A stretch of 64,000 nucleotides of DNA from an uncultured Granulosicoccus sp. (GCA_947499955.1 CANMQI010000021.1:24739-88738); one strand, 5' to 3'. Positions 45,981 through 55,264 are shown, counted from the stretch's first letter. Notes: generated by a model not told the origin, from the letters alone. A program made the numbers and translations.

Positions 45981-46637
45981 CGAACAGCTCAGCAGAGTGC
46001 TTGCTGCTAGTATCGCCTGTTGGAAAACGACGTGCCGAACATGTTGCGTTCTGTCGCTGAAGCCGAGAACCATCAGGAAATGGAGTGACCATAAATCCGG
46101 CAACGCACGTACTCATCACCAGTTCGTTTTGTCGATGCCCACTCCAACTGGGTGTGACCTAATTACCAACCACTAACCTTTTGTCTAGCCGAGCCTTTTG
46201 CGTAGGCCTGTTTGATGTGGTGTTGCTTGTTCAGGCCAGTTCGCATCGCATGTGGAGCTGCGTCACGTATTCAAAAAAGGTTGGAGAATTCCTTGACTTG
46301 TTTACAAGGCATTGGTTAGGTTATTGGCTACATTGCGAAGTATTAATGACCCTCATTTTTAATGCATGTCTTCAGAAAATCCGGCAGGGAGTAGCACGTG
46401 GTCAAGTGCAAGCTTGGCAGGATTAGAGGGTTATGCATTCTCAAACAGCTTCCCATCAACAATCAGGGAAGTGAGGTGGATTTTCGGCACGCACCTATAA
46501 CCGTGGTTTCAGTGACAGACAGATCACGTGCACGATTTCGAGTGCTTGTGACATCGAGAGCCGGTGTTATTGTCCGAGACATGGCGTGAAGCTCTAAAGA
46601 CAACAAGAAATAGAATTAACAGGGAATAGTTAGACGT
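45981..46637. other. Intergenic region, 657 bp
   Basis: Short frames such as 46181-46426 lack homology that I can see and lack ribosome binding sites. The end of this region contains the promoter and a poor GGGAA ribosome binding region of the beta-helix lipoprotein gene. Confidence 0.4.
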
Positions 46638-49202
46638 ATGCGAAACCCATTGTTTTTCTCGTCGGCCGCTCCAGCAGCTGTATTAGTCACATTGCTTGTC
46701 GTGAGTGCGTGTGGTGGTGGTGGTGGCGGTTCAGCTCCACCGGTTAACGATCAAGGTGACGACACTAACGGCGATTCAGTCGATGCCGGCGATATTACGC
46801 CTGAGCCAACAGGCAACTGTCAGGTCGAGATAAATTCGGACACACTGCAAGTAGCGGATGGTGTTGGTGATCTTGTCGAGCTCCGGGATCTGGGGCCAGG
46901 GTGTGATTATCTAGTCAGCGAGTCCGTCACACTGGACAAAATCTCGAGCATAGAAAGCGGTGTGCTGATTACACTGGCAGCTGATGTGACTGTCGAATTT
47001 TCATCAACGGAGCTCGCAGTGCTGGGTACCGACAGTAATCCTGTCATTTTCCAGCGAAGCAACACAGCGGCTGCATGGAAGAGCATTGTTTTTGGTAACA
47101 GGGAAGTGACCGTGGAGCACGCGCGATTCCTCGGAGGCGGTGCATCCGATACTGCGGCAGATTATACGCCAGCAAGTTATGAACAGGCCGCTGTGGTTTT
47201 CAGTCGACTGGGTGTTGCAAGTAGCAACGCCAGTGTCTCCAACAGTGTATTTGCCAGTAGTGAATCTGCCGGCTTGCAGTTTGGAGGTCGTATGCAGATA
47301 GGCTCATTTGTCGATAACACGTTCTCTGATAACGCAAGTTACAGTCTGATTGCTTCAGAAACGCAACATCTGGATGTCACGGATAGTCTGAGCCGTAACA
47401 CCTTTGCAGGCTCGACCACGCAGCCGGTTCTGTTCGATATGGATAAGGTGGGTAGCGTGTTTCGCAATCAAATGGTATTTCGGGACATCGGTGTGCCCTA
47501 TATGTTCGCCAATATGGATGGGTCTCAGCAGTTCTTCGGTAGCGGATTGTTGTTCATGAGTGGCGTGGAGGTCTGGTTCGATGAAAACTCAACGTTGGAC
47601 ACCTCAGGCGTATCGGGCAGCAAACTGTATGTTCTGGGCGAGGAGGCTCGCCCGGTGACATTCAGCGGCGTTCCCGGTCGGGAAGCCCTGTGGGGGGGAA
47701 TATCCATTGGCCCGACGTCGGTACTGCGGCACTTCGAGATAACCGGTGGGGGACTCGGTGAATCCAGCAATGGTTCATCGTTACTGATTTCCGGTGGCAG
47801 TGGAAACGCGCTGGGAATCAGTGGTGGGACCATTGTGGAGCATGGCGTCATTCGCGACAGTCAGGGATTTGCACTCAAATGCGATGGAGCGTTCACGGAC
47901 AATATCGTGGACCTGACGTTCGAGAACTCCAGCATTGGCGATATCGAAGCTGCCTGCGCGTTCGATCCGACTGAAAATTCGGGGCTCGCTGTCATTGATG
48001 GCATACCGGAATACACCACTCGCATTGATGATTGTGACACGCTTCTTTTCAACGAAAGAATTTCAACGCCTTCCATACTCGAGAATTCGGCTGCGGATTG
48101 CGATTACCTTGTGGTCGGTGATGTTTCCTATAGCTCCAACCTGAGTATCGAGGCCGGCACCAACGTCGTCTTCAGTCGTGCAGCGTCAATGGAAACGAGC
48201 ACACTCATCGCTGAAGGTACGGCCGATTCGCCAATTCTCCTGCGTGGTGCGAATCCTTCGCCCGGGTACTGGGTCGGGCTGACGGTTGACGGTAATAACA
48301 GCTCAATGCGTCATATCGCGATACAGGATGCTGGCTGGAATGATGCCGATGAGTTTCTGTCTGCGTCTGAGCAGGCGACTCGATCACTGCTGACAGATGC
48401 CATCAACACGACGGCGGCGGGCCTGACTCTAGGTGGATTGGAAAGTGCTCTGAGCGATGTATCCCTGGATCGATCAGCGGCGGCAGGCCTCTTCCTGGCG
48501 CCCGATGCCACTCTGTTCGAGCTTGGCAACTTGTCAGTAGACGTGGTGTCGACGTTCTCTGTGGTTCTGGCACCACAACACGTTGAGGCAGTTTCGATGG
48601 CGTTGACAACGACATCAGGCGTCGACCATCCCTTCAGGCAAGGGGTGTTGCTCAACGATGACTCATTGATACGCAATTACGTTGGGTTCAGGAATATTGC
48701 CAGCCGGTTCAGCGTGCGCCTTGCGGATACACTGAGTCTGGCGCCACTGAATGTTCCCTGGTATGCCGTGGGTCTGGACATGGGCGTGAATGGGCTCGTA
48801 CTGGATGCCGGAGTCGATTTCCGTATCTTCGACAAGATCAGTTATTCGACTATTGGCAGCTCGGACGATGATCCGGTAGCACTCTTACAGGTGAATGGCA
48901 CAGAGACAGAGCCTGTCACTTTTTCCGGTTTCAATGAAGATCCCGATGATGTGTCGTGGGTTGGCATAAGGACAGGTAATGCATTCGATGTTGACTTCAA
49001 GGTGAATAACGCAATTGTCAACGGAGCTGAAATTGGAATAGCTATCCAGAGTAATGGTGGCAGTGTTGACATCGTTGATTCGACGTTCCGGAACGGTGGT
49101 TCTGCAGTTTCCTGCGGTTCCTTCACGAGAGCATCGGTCAGCTTGTCGAACGTCAGTTTCGAGAATCAGACCGGTCCTGAAGTCGTCGGAACCTGTCCCT
49201 GA
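46638..49202 (+). CDS. Large lipoprotein with beta-helix-like repeats
   Basis: The 854-residue precursor has a lipoprotein signal (LLVVSACGGGGGG, modified Cys after VSA). An acidic Thr/Pro-rich linker and two long beta-rich repeats follow. The first half contains CDYLVSESVTLDKISSIESG, VTVEFSS and NPVIFQRS. The second half contains CDYLVVGDVSYSSNLSIEAG, NVVFSRA and SPILLRGA. The Cys-Asp-Tyr-Leu-Val start and the same order of motifs show an internal duplication. The pattern of short strands with Asn/Asp turns suggests a right-handed parallel beta helix. It is predicted to be anchored in the outer membrane. The function is unknown. Confidence 0.75.
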   Translation: MRNPLFFSSAAPAAVLVTLLVVSACGGGGGGSAPPVNDQGDDTNGDSVDAGDITPEPTGNCQVEINSDTLQVADGVGDLVELRDLGPGCDYLVSESVTLDKISSIESGVLITLAADVTVEFSSTELAVLGTDSNPVIFQRSNTAAAWKSIVFGNREVTVEHARFLGGGASDTAADYTPASYEQAAVVFSRLGVASSNASVSNSVFASSESAGLQFGGRMQIGSFVDNTFSDNASYSLIASETQHLDVTDSLSRNTFAGSTTQPVLFDMDKVGSVFRNQMVFRDIGVPYMFANMDGSQQFFGSGLLFMSGVEVWFDENSTLDTSGVSGSKLYVLGEEARPVTFSGVPGREALWGGISIGPTSVLRHFEITGGGLGESSNGSSLLISGGSGNALGISGGTIVEHGVIRDSQGFALKCDGAFTDNIVDLTFENSSIGDIEAACAFDPTENSGLAVIDGIPEYTTRIDDCDTLLFNERISTPSILENSAADCDYLVVGDVSYSSNLSIEAGTNVVFSRAASMETSTLIAEGTADSPILLRGANPSPGYWVGLTVDGNNSSMRHIAIQDAGWNDADEFLSASEQATRSLLTDAINTTAAGLTLGGLESALSDVSLDRSAAAGLFLAPDATLFELGNLSVDVVSTFSVVLAPQHVEAVSMALTTTSGVDHPFRQGVLLNDDSLIRNYVGFRNIASRFSVRLADTLSLAPLNVPWYAVGLDMGVNGLVLDAGVDFRIFDKISYSTIGSSDDDPVALLQVNGTETEPVTFSGFNEDPDDVSWVGIRTGNAFDVDFKVNNAIVNGAEIGIAIQSNGGSVDIVDSTFRNGGSAVSCGSFTRASVSLSNVSFENQTGPEVVGTCP

Positions 49203-49259
49203 GTTCCTGAATCATCATCGAATGACTTGCATACTCGAGTTGTCATTACGGTTGTCCTT

Positions 49260-49317
49260 GATGAGACACGGCTTCGTGTCCGGCATCAGTCAGCGGTCCG
49301 TAGTGGCCTGTCTCATC
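49260..49317. repeat. Nested inverted repeat between two lipoprotein genes
   Basis: GATGAGACA (49260-49268) pairs with TGTCTCATC (49309-49317). A smaller hairpin, GACACG-GCTT-CGTGTC (49265-49280), shares part of the left arm, so the two structures exclude each other. It lies 58 bp after the first lipoprotein gene and 51 bp before the second. Confidence 0.45.
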
Positions 49318-49367
49318 GAGGGGAATGTGCAAGCCCCTTACCACGTTGCGTAAACCTGGATTGAGTA

Positions 49368-51695
49368 ATGATTATGAAATACCCGATTGATCTGTTGCCT
49401 TCAGGGGCGCTTCGAATACTGTTTTTGGTACTTTCTCTAACGGCTCTATCAGGCTGTGGTGGTGGCTCCAGTTCAACCCCTGCGCAGTCTGATCCAACCG
49501 AGGAAGGTCAGGAAGGTCAGGAAGGTCAGGAAGGGCAGGAAGGGCAGGAAGGGCAGGAAGGGCAGGAAGGGCAGGAAGGGCAGGAAGGGCAGGAAGGGCA
49601 GGAAAGGCAGGAAGGGCAGGAAGGTCAGGAAGGTCAGGAAGGTCAGGAAGGTCAGGAAGGGCAGGAAGGTCAGGAAGGTCAGGAAGGTCAGGAAGGTCAG
49701 GAAGGTCAGGAAGGGCAGGAAGGGCAGGAAGGGCAGGAAGGGCAGGATGATTCTGTCAGCGAAGATGAACCATCGTTGAATGCAGGGCCTGATTTCTCTG
49801 CAACAGAGGGCAGTACTGTTTCATTGAATGCAGCGTTCGTTGATCCAACCGACTTCAACGGGACCTTGTCCGACATCAGGTGGAGACTCGCAACGCCCGA
49901 CTTCGAAGCAAATACGGAATATGGCCTGTCCTCTTCAAACACCCTGACAAGCGAGCTGGCGTTACCGCTGGTGGACGAAGAGGTCTCGCTGACTTACGAG
50001 GTCACGGCTGAATACAAATACAACGCAGGTGAAAATACTGAAACTGGGAATCGGATTGTCACCTTGAACCTTGTCGATGAAATCCAGATCGATATTGAAA
50101 ACACCGTTCCAAGTGTCGGTTCGGTCATTGCGGCAGAAGGTGAGCCTGCAGCTGGTATAGAGGATTCTTCCATACAGAGCATTGAAGCCCATGGCATGGC
50201 GCCTGATGGTACGGTTTTCTACTCTGCCAGTTACCGGACCGATGGCGCACTTCAATATGGTGTCTGGAAAGGCGAGCCAGATTCCATGGTGAATATTCTG
50301 AAGACGGGAGATCAGATTGCCGGGTTGCCAGCAACCATCCGTTTCTCGAAAGCCGTGGCCATCAGGGCCAATGATGCCGGCCAACTGGTGATTGTTGCTG
50401 ATCTCGAAGGTGCCAGCACGGCCAGATCGCTGGTTATCGATGATGCCGAGGGATTGCGTTCGGTTTTGAGTGCAGGTGATACCATCAATACCAGCGATGA
50501 TGTGACGCTGACAGTTTTGTCAATCAATAACATCTTTCCTACTGACAATGGCGCTATCGTGGAAGTATCCATAGCAGGCGGTAACCGCTCTGTTGGCCTG
50601 CTGTCATGGGGAACTGCCGGATTCGATTCCATCGCGTTCAGTGGTGCGCCAGCGACAATGGGAGATTCTGCCTACAAGGACTACATCGAAAACTGCTTCA
50701 TCACGTTGAAAGGAGGGTACACAGTCAACAGCGTTGGTGATGTGGCTTTTGTGGGTGGCCTGGTGTCACAACGCATTATCGATCTCGCCCAGGGAATATT
50801 GAACTCCAGTCCGCCAGACTGTGGTCTCAATCAGGCTGCTGGCTATATCTTCCGTTACAGCGGAGGTAGCTACTCCAAGGTGTTCGGTTCGGATGATGCA
50901 ATTACAGGGGCGGGATCAGACGTCATGACAAATTCCGGAGCAGCATTCGGTGCGCCACTGTGGATGAATGATGCCGGAGCGGTACGATTCGATATAGGCG
51001 TCTCCAGCGCAACGCCAGGTACTGTGCTGGGACGACGGTCTGATCTATTTGTCGAGGCCAGTGCCAGTAGCCCGTCAACGCTCAGACTCATTCTCGGTCA
51101 GGGTGAGCAGCTTCCGCCCGACTTTACCGATGTGGTGCCTTCCGATAATGATCGTGAGTATGTCATGGCGCGCAATTCTTCCACCATCGGACTGTTGGGC
51201 CCGAAAAGCTCGGCGATTGGCATCTACCGTGGTACCGGCCATACCGGCCAACCCTATGCAGATCCGACGATTCCGGGTGCTTCAGTATTCGCGTTCATCG
51301 CCAGTACCGATGGTGATAACACACCGCCAATTGGCTACTCGGCATCCAGTTTTTTCGATTCCCTGGGTATGCCCGTGATCACTCCCGATGGTGTGATGTA
51401 CTTCTACGGCGCCTTGTTGAATGCTGAGGATCCTGACGCTGAAGAACTTGCGCTCTGGCGAGCAACATTGGATGGCAGTGTTGAAGAAATCATCGACTCT
51501 GCAGCAGCCGTGCAATATGGTGAACGCCAACTGCGACTGGACAAGATCGATCTGAGCGATTTTGATGGTCCATCAGCGATATCGAGAAATTTTGTCAAAG
51601 TACCGGCAGTGTCTGATACCGGTGAATCGCTGTTCCTGGGTAGTACAGATCTGACACTCAGGGATAGTCTGATCTACGTTCCAGCCAGCCAGTGA
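49368..51695 (+). CDS. Lipoprotein with collagen-like Gly-Gln-Glu repeat tract
   Basis: The 775-residue precursor has a lipobox (LTALSGCGGGSSS) and, from about residue 47 to 127, 27 triplets of Gly-Gln-Glu. Only triplet 12 is Arg-Gln-Glu, and the last is Gly-Gln-Asp. The tract is strongly acidic, perfectly periodic as in bacterial collagen-like stalks, and encoded by near-identical 9-base units. The remaining 640 residues are beta-rich. They contain DSSIQSIEAHGMAPDG and repeated segments such as KAVAIRANDAGQLVIVADL. The likely layout is a lipid anchor, a rod or flexible spacer and a surface domain. It follows the beta-helix lipoprotein gene. Confidence 0.75.
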   Translation: MIMKYPIDLLPSGALRILFLVLSLTALSGCGGGSSSTPAQSDPTEEGQEGQEGQEGQEGQEGQEGQEGQEGQEGQEGQERQEGQEGQEGQEGQEGQEGQEGQEGQEGQEGQEGQEGQEGQEGQEGQDDSVSEDEPSLNAGPDFSATEGSTVSLNAAFVDPTDFNGTLSDIRWRLATPDFEANTEYGLSSSNTLTSELALPLVDEEVSLTYEVTAEYKYNAGENTETGNRIVTLNLVDEIQIDIENTVPSVGSVIAAEGEPAAGIEDSSIQSIEAHGMAPDGTVFYSASYRTDGALQYGVWKGEPDSMVNILKTGDQIAGLPATIRFSKAVAIRANDAGQLVIVADLEGASTARSLVIDDAEGLRSVLSAGDTINTSDDVTLTVLSINNIFPTDNGAIVEVSIAGGNRSVGLLSWGTAGFDSIAFSGAPATMGDSAYKDYIENCFITLKGGYTVNSVGDVAFVGGLVSQRIIDLAQGILNSSPPDCGLNQAAGYIFRYSGGSYSKVFGSDDAITGAGSDVMTNSGAAFGAPLWMNDAGAVRFDIGVSSATPGTVLGRRSDLFVEASASSPSTLRLILGQGEQLPPDFTDVVPSDNDREYVMARNSSTIGLLGPKSSAIGIYRGTGHTGQPYADPTIPGASVFAFIASTDGDNTPPIGYSASSFFDSLGMPVITPDGVMYFYGALLNAEDPDAEELALWRATLDGSVEEIIDSAAAVQYGERQLRLDKIDLSDFDGPSAISRNFVKVPAVSDTGESLFLGSTDLTLRDSLIYVPASQ
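49506..49748 (+). repeat. Tandem 9-base repeat, 27 units (GGKCAGGAA)
   Basis: Twenty-seven consecutive units of GGTCAGGAA or GGGCAGGAA are laid out without a break; one unit starts AGG and the last ends GAT. Variants occur in blocks: three GGT, eight GGG, one AGG, one GGG, four GGT, one GGG, five GGT, then four GGG. The block structure points to slippage or unequal exchange. The length is likely to vary between strains while keeping the frame. Confidence 0.9.
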
Positions 51696-51704
51696 ACAGT
51701 GCCA

Positions 51705-51748
51705 TGACAGAGGGCTGACACGCCGTCCAGTTTGGGGGGCCTCTGTCA
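51705..51748 (+). terminator. Inverted repeat after the collagen-like gene
   Basis: TGACAGAGG and CCTCTGTCA are exact reverse complements with a 26-base G-rich loop, 10 bp after the stop. No U tract follows, so it is a weak terminator candidate. Confidence 0.35.
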
Positions 51749-51780
51749 GCACAACCAGTACCGGCGGCGAACTTGATGAT

Positions 51781-52101
51781 TCATTCCCGCTGCTCCAGCC
51801 GTTTGGCGGCCAGGTAGCCATATTGTGAATCTTCGTGTTGATCTCTGAGGTACTCGAAAAGCGTGTTTGCTTTTTCGTCCTCACTCATTTTCTGATAGGT
51901 CTGAGCACGAAGATAGGTGAGCTCGGCTCTCAACTCCGGGGTGGCCATGCTGATGTACTCTGCTTGAGTAATCAGTTTCAACGTTTGCGCATAGTGTCCA
52001 AGCTCATACGTCTTGTAGGCTTTGGATATTGACCCGGTTTGCATCAGACCTCCGCAACCGGCAATCAACGGAATCAAACCAACTAGTGCTAACTTTTTCA
52101 T
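51781..52101 (-). CDS. Small lipoprotein with TPR-like helices
   Basis: This 106-residue precursor has the lipobox LIPLIAGCGGL after MKKLALVG. The mature part is helical: AYKTYELGHYAQTLKLITQA, LRAELTYLRAQTYQKMSED, and DSQYGYLAAKRLEQRE. It resembles one and a half TPR units. ATG 52101 gives a standard signal length. It is convergent to the collagen-like gene. The function is unknown. Confidence 0.7.
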   Translation of the reverse strand: MKKLALVGLIPLIAGCGGLMQTGSISKAYKTYELGHYAQTLKLITQAEYISMATPELRAELTYLRAQTYQKMSEDEKANTLFEYLRDQHEDSQYGYLAAKRLEQRE

Positions 52102-52477
52102 TTTATTTTCTCCAAAGATCAAATCAGAATTTCCATTTATCCTGGCCAGTCAACTAGCCAGGGATTTACTGCCTACCGAGGTATGGTTCCTACTGCGTTC
52201 CGAACGGGGATGGCGTCTTGCAGGAGCGGGTCGTTCCGGCCTGGTTCGTTGCTGTGGTACATCAGATCTCCAGCGGTTCGGTTTGTGTGGAGACAAGATA
52301 TGGCTTGGCGCAACAGGCCGCATCGGCTCACGGAACGATTTAGCGCTCCGCCGTGGCACTGATCTTGGCTGAGTGCGCAGGCTCAGGCCTCCCTCTAGAG
52401 GTGGAGGCGCCACTCCCACTGCAGGGGGGTGACAGCATTCACGGCGCCAAGTACTGTGGAAGGGTCTTGGCTAATTT
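52102..52477. other. Intergenic region, 376 bp
   Basis: No recognised gene. A minus-strand Arg/Pro-rich frame at 52150-52419 is not credible as a protein. A hairpin GCCTCC...GGAGGC around a CTCTAGAG palindrome lies at 52387-52408. Confidence 0.4.
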
Positions 52478-53683
52478 GTGAGTCTCGTGGATTCAGGCGC
52501 AACAATATCGACCAGAACCTGGCCCACCATGCGTGGCCCGTTCTTGCGTTGGCCACGCATGGCAGACGCCTCGCTGGCCGTGGTTGTGCTTTTGTGTAAC
52601 GTTTTTGTCTCGGATAACGAGCCGGAACTGGTCATTCGTTCCATGAGCGACCTGCCGGTCGTTGCAATCTTGCTTCTTGCATTGGCCAGCGGTGCTCTTT
52701 ATTGGCGTAGGCGCCAACCGCTGGCGGTACTCGGCTTGATTCTGGTGGTCATGGCCGTATTGACGGGGCTTGGCCAATTGAACTCCGTCTGGGCGCTGCC
52801 TTTTGCGCTCTATGCCGTTGGCTGCCATGCCAACGACAACCGATGGAGTCGCGTAGGAGTAGGTGCCGCGATTTCATTCGTCACGGTCATCTCCCTCATC
52901 GAGCGCGAGCCAGCAGGCAACATCGGGTTCGTCTTTGCGTTTCTGTTTCTGATCTGGTACTTCGGAAGATATGTGCGTGTACGTGGTGACTATCTGCGCC
53001 TGCTGGAACAACGCGCAGCCCAGCTCGAGCGGGAGTATGAAAATGAAGCACGTCGAGCGGTGGCAGAAGAACGAACTCGAATAGCACGTGAGTTGCATGA
53101 TGTGGTTGCCCACCAGGTGAGCTTGATGACGGTGCAGGCTGGAGCTGCCAAGACCGTTGCCGCCAAGGATCCACAGAGCGCCTTGCAAGCCATGGAAGCG
53201 GTGGAAACTGCCGGACGTCAGGCACTCGATGAACTGCGTCACTTGATGGGCGTGTTGCGACCTGATTCGGAAGCGAGCGTACTGGGGCCACAACCCGCAA
53301 TCGCCGATATTCCCCGGCTGGTTGAACAACTCAGAGATGCTGGGCTGAACGTATCGCTGAGCATTGAAGGGGAGGCAGATTCCCTCCCGGCACGGGTTGC
53401 ATTGTCCGCATACCGCATCGTGCAGGAGTCAATGACGAACGTACTGAAGCACTCTGGTGCTGGAGTTCAGGCTGAGATTCGGCTCAGTATCGACGAGCAT
53501 GCAGTGGCTATCGAGGTGATCGATAATGGCCGTGGCGCCAATCCATTGGCCTCTTCAGGTCACGGCATTGTTGGTATGCGTGAGCGAGCTCAGCTCCTGG
53601 GTGGGCAACTTGAAGCAATACCACGCCGGAACGGTGGTTTTCAAGTCGTTGCCAGACTACCCATCGGAGAGCATCTTCAATGA
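52478..53683 (+). CDS. Sensor histidine kinase (NarL/DesK type)
   Basis: This 401-residue kinase has four or five N-terminal membrane helices (about 25-165) and a HisKA_3 dimerisation domain with the H box ARELHDVVAHQVSLM. The ATPase lobe contains EVIDNGRGANP and GHGIVGMRERAQLLGG. The start is uncertain: GTG 52478 opens the frame, and ATG 52529 or 52559 lie closer to the first helix. It overlaps the response regulator gene by 4 bases (ATGA), forming a two-gene system. The signal is unknown. Confidence 0.88.
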   Translation: MSLVDSGATISTRTWPTMRGPFLRWPRMADASLAVVVLLCNVFVSDNEPELVIRSMSDLPVVAILLLALASGALYWRRRQPLAVLGLILVVMAVLTGLGQLNSVWALPFALYAVGCHANDNRWSRVGVGAAISFVTVISLIEREPAGNIGFVFAFLFLIWYFGRYVRVRGDYLRLLEQRAAQLEREYENEARRAVAEERTRIARELHDVVAHQVSLMTVQAGAAKTVAAKDPQSALQAMEAVETAGRQALDELRHLMGVLRPDSEASVLGPQPAIADIPRLVEQLRDAGLNVSLSIEGEADSLPARVALSAYRIVQESMTNVLKHSGAGVQAEIRLSIDEHAVAIEVIDNGRGANPLASSGHGIVGMRERAQLLGGQLEAIPRRNGGFQVVARLPIGEHLQ

Positions 53684-54357
53684 GCATACGAATCGTGGTG
53701 GTCGATGATCAGGCGTTGGTGCGGGGCGGTTTTGCAATGGTGTTGGGGCATCAGAGCGATATCGAAGTTGTGGCCGAAGCCGGGGACGGCCTCGAAGCAA
53801 TCGAGATGGCCCAGACTCACCGCCCGGACGTGATCCTGATGGATATTCGCATGCCGGCGATGGATGGCCTGGAGGCGACCTCACACATAATCGCAAATGC
53901 AGACTGGCCGGTGCGCGTGTTGATCTTGTCGACGTTCGATCCTGATGAGTACGTCTACAAGGCGCTGCGCGCTGGTGCGAGCGGCTTCGTGCTCAAGGAC
54001 ATCCCACCGGAGCAACTCGTGTCAGCTGTGCGCACGGTGGCGGAAGGGGGCGCATTGCTTGCACCATCGATTACCCTGCGCCTCATCGAGCGATTTGCTG
54101 ATCAACTGGCCCTCGACACCAAGGTGTCATCGCGGCTTGAACGCCTCACCCATCGTGAGCGCGAAGTGTTGGCGGAGATTGCCCACGGGCACAACAACAA
54201 CGAGATCTCGGAAAAGCTGTTCATCGGCACAGCCACTGTTAAAACCCACGTATCAAGCATTCTGACCAAACTGGGTCTGCGAGACCGTGCCCAGGCTGTG
54301 GTGTTTGCCTACGAAAGTGGGCTTGCGGAGCCAGGTGATTACGATATCGGTCACTGA
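53680..54357 (+). CDS. LuxR/NarL family response regulator
   Basis: This 225-residue regulator has a receiver domain (VVDDQALVRGGFAMVL; phospho-Asp in VILMDIRMPAMDG) and a C-terminal LuxR helix-turn-helix. The latter reads LTHREREVLAEIAHGHNNNE and VKTHVSSILTKLGLRDRA. It is paired with the overlapping kinase gene. Targets are unknown. Confidence 0.9.
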   Translation: MSIRIVVVDDQALVRGGFAMVLGHQSDIEVVAEAGDGLEAIEMAQTHRPDVILMDIRMPAMDGLEATSHIIANADWPVRVLILSTFDPDEYVYKALRAGASGFVLKDIPPEQLVSAVRTVAEGGALLAPSITLRLIERFADQLALDTKVSSRLERLTHREREVLAEIAHGHNNNEISEKLFIGTATVKTHVSSILTKLGLRDRAQAVVFAYESGLAEPGDYDIGH

Positions 54358-54686
54358 TATTGTCGCAAATGAATATTCATCGCCGCGTTTGTTATCGGTT
54401 TGCTTTCACTCGGATCTACATACGCACTGTCAACATCAGTCTTGATTCGGGTGCCTCCGGATAGAACCCTTGCAACATATCCATTGGAGTTCGAATCTGG
54501 TGCCTGAACCACACGGGAACACTGTGTTAACAACGAACGATAGTATTGATCAGTAGAAATTGACCTCCGCCGATCAGCAAGGTGTGTCCATCACTATGGC
54601 AGTGACTCGCAGGCCACACCATTACCGCCCCCGCATCCAATCAGATAAAAGGTCGCCGTTAACAGCGCTAGAGTCGTACGAGTCAT
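54351..54686 (-). pseudogene. Interrupted lipoprotein reading frame
   Basis: On the minus strand a frame starts at ATG 54686 with a lipoprotein signal, MTRTTLALLTATFYLIGC, then GGGNGVACESLP, and meets TAG and TGA at 54596-54591. The same frame continues open after the stops to 54351, with a plausible mature sequence (QAPDSNSNGYVARVLSGG; KTDVDSAYVDPSESKPI). This looks like a lipoprotein gene broken by stops, although the first 30 codons could be a very small lipoprotein by themselves. It is similar in style to the other GCGGG lipoproteins of this region. Confidence 0.45.
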
Positions 54687-55189
54687 TGTCTTGATGATTT
54701 TCCGGCTTTCCGTCTCCAGGAATGCAGTGGAAATTAGGTCAAAAAGAGGTTACATGTCCAGCGAATATATTGAATCGTTCCAAATAAAGACGATGGAGGA
54801 AAAGAGGCTTGCTGTAAACGAGGTTGGTCTCTTCAGTCTGGCAGCGACCTCAGCTAGCGAATGCTCTCCACGCTGAATTCAACGGTAGTGCTCTCTCATT
54901 CAAGATAAATTTGTCGGTATAGATAATAAAAAATAATATGGTTGTCAATATGCTAACTAACAGTTCAAACCGCGAGCTTATCCAGCCTTCACGATTATAA
55001 AAATAACGGCCTATTGCAGGGCACGTTGATCAAGAAGTGTCTTTGTAATCAAGTGGGCTGACAGGGGAGAGATTCCCCGGGTGCATGGGTAACAACGTTT
55101 TGCCGCCGCCACGCCGCCACCGGTTCACTCGTCCTCCCTATCCTTCAGCTCCCCAAACCCCACCACCTTCCCTCCATCTGGTTTTCCAG

Positions 55190-55202
55190 TGCAAAAATTG
55201 CA
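55190..55202. promoter_or_regulatory. Candidate LacI-family operator, site 1
   Basis: TGCAAAAATTGCA is an inverted repeat with 5-base arms, 62 bp centre-to-centre from site 2. Two such sites around the promoter of the TRAP operon suggest control by the LacI-family protein encoded at 59135. Confidence 0.4.
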
Positions 55203-55251
55203 CAAATAAACATCTGAATCCCACCAAAACATCCGTTTTCCTCTGATAGCA

Positions 55252-55264
55252 TGCACATTTTGCA
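55252..55264. promoter_or_regulatory. Candidate LacI-family operator, site 2
   Basis: TGCACATTTTGCA shares the TGCA-N5-TGCA frame of site 1 and ends just before the GGAGGA ribosome binding site of dctP, where binding would block expression. Confidence 0.4.

Noticed and set aside
49506..49748. CRISPR array
   Set aside because: Units are contiguous 9-mers without spacers and lie within a coding frame.
49456..49779. Open frame reading Lys-Val-Arg/Lys-Gly-Arg repeats across the tandem repeat
   Set aside because: It is the shifted frame of the collagen-like tract. The Gly-Gln-Glu frame has the lipoprotein signal and continues for 640 more residues.
52150..52419. Minus-strand Arg/Pro/Ser-rich frame
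   Set aside because: Composition is unlike a folded protein, there is no ribosome binding site, and no recognisable motif.
54356..54371. 15-base sequence TATTGTCGCAAATGA shared with the end of the papain-fold gene near 45966
   Set aside because: It is short and not extended on either side, so it is probably chance.
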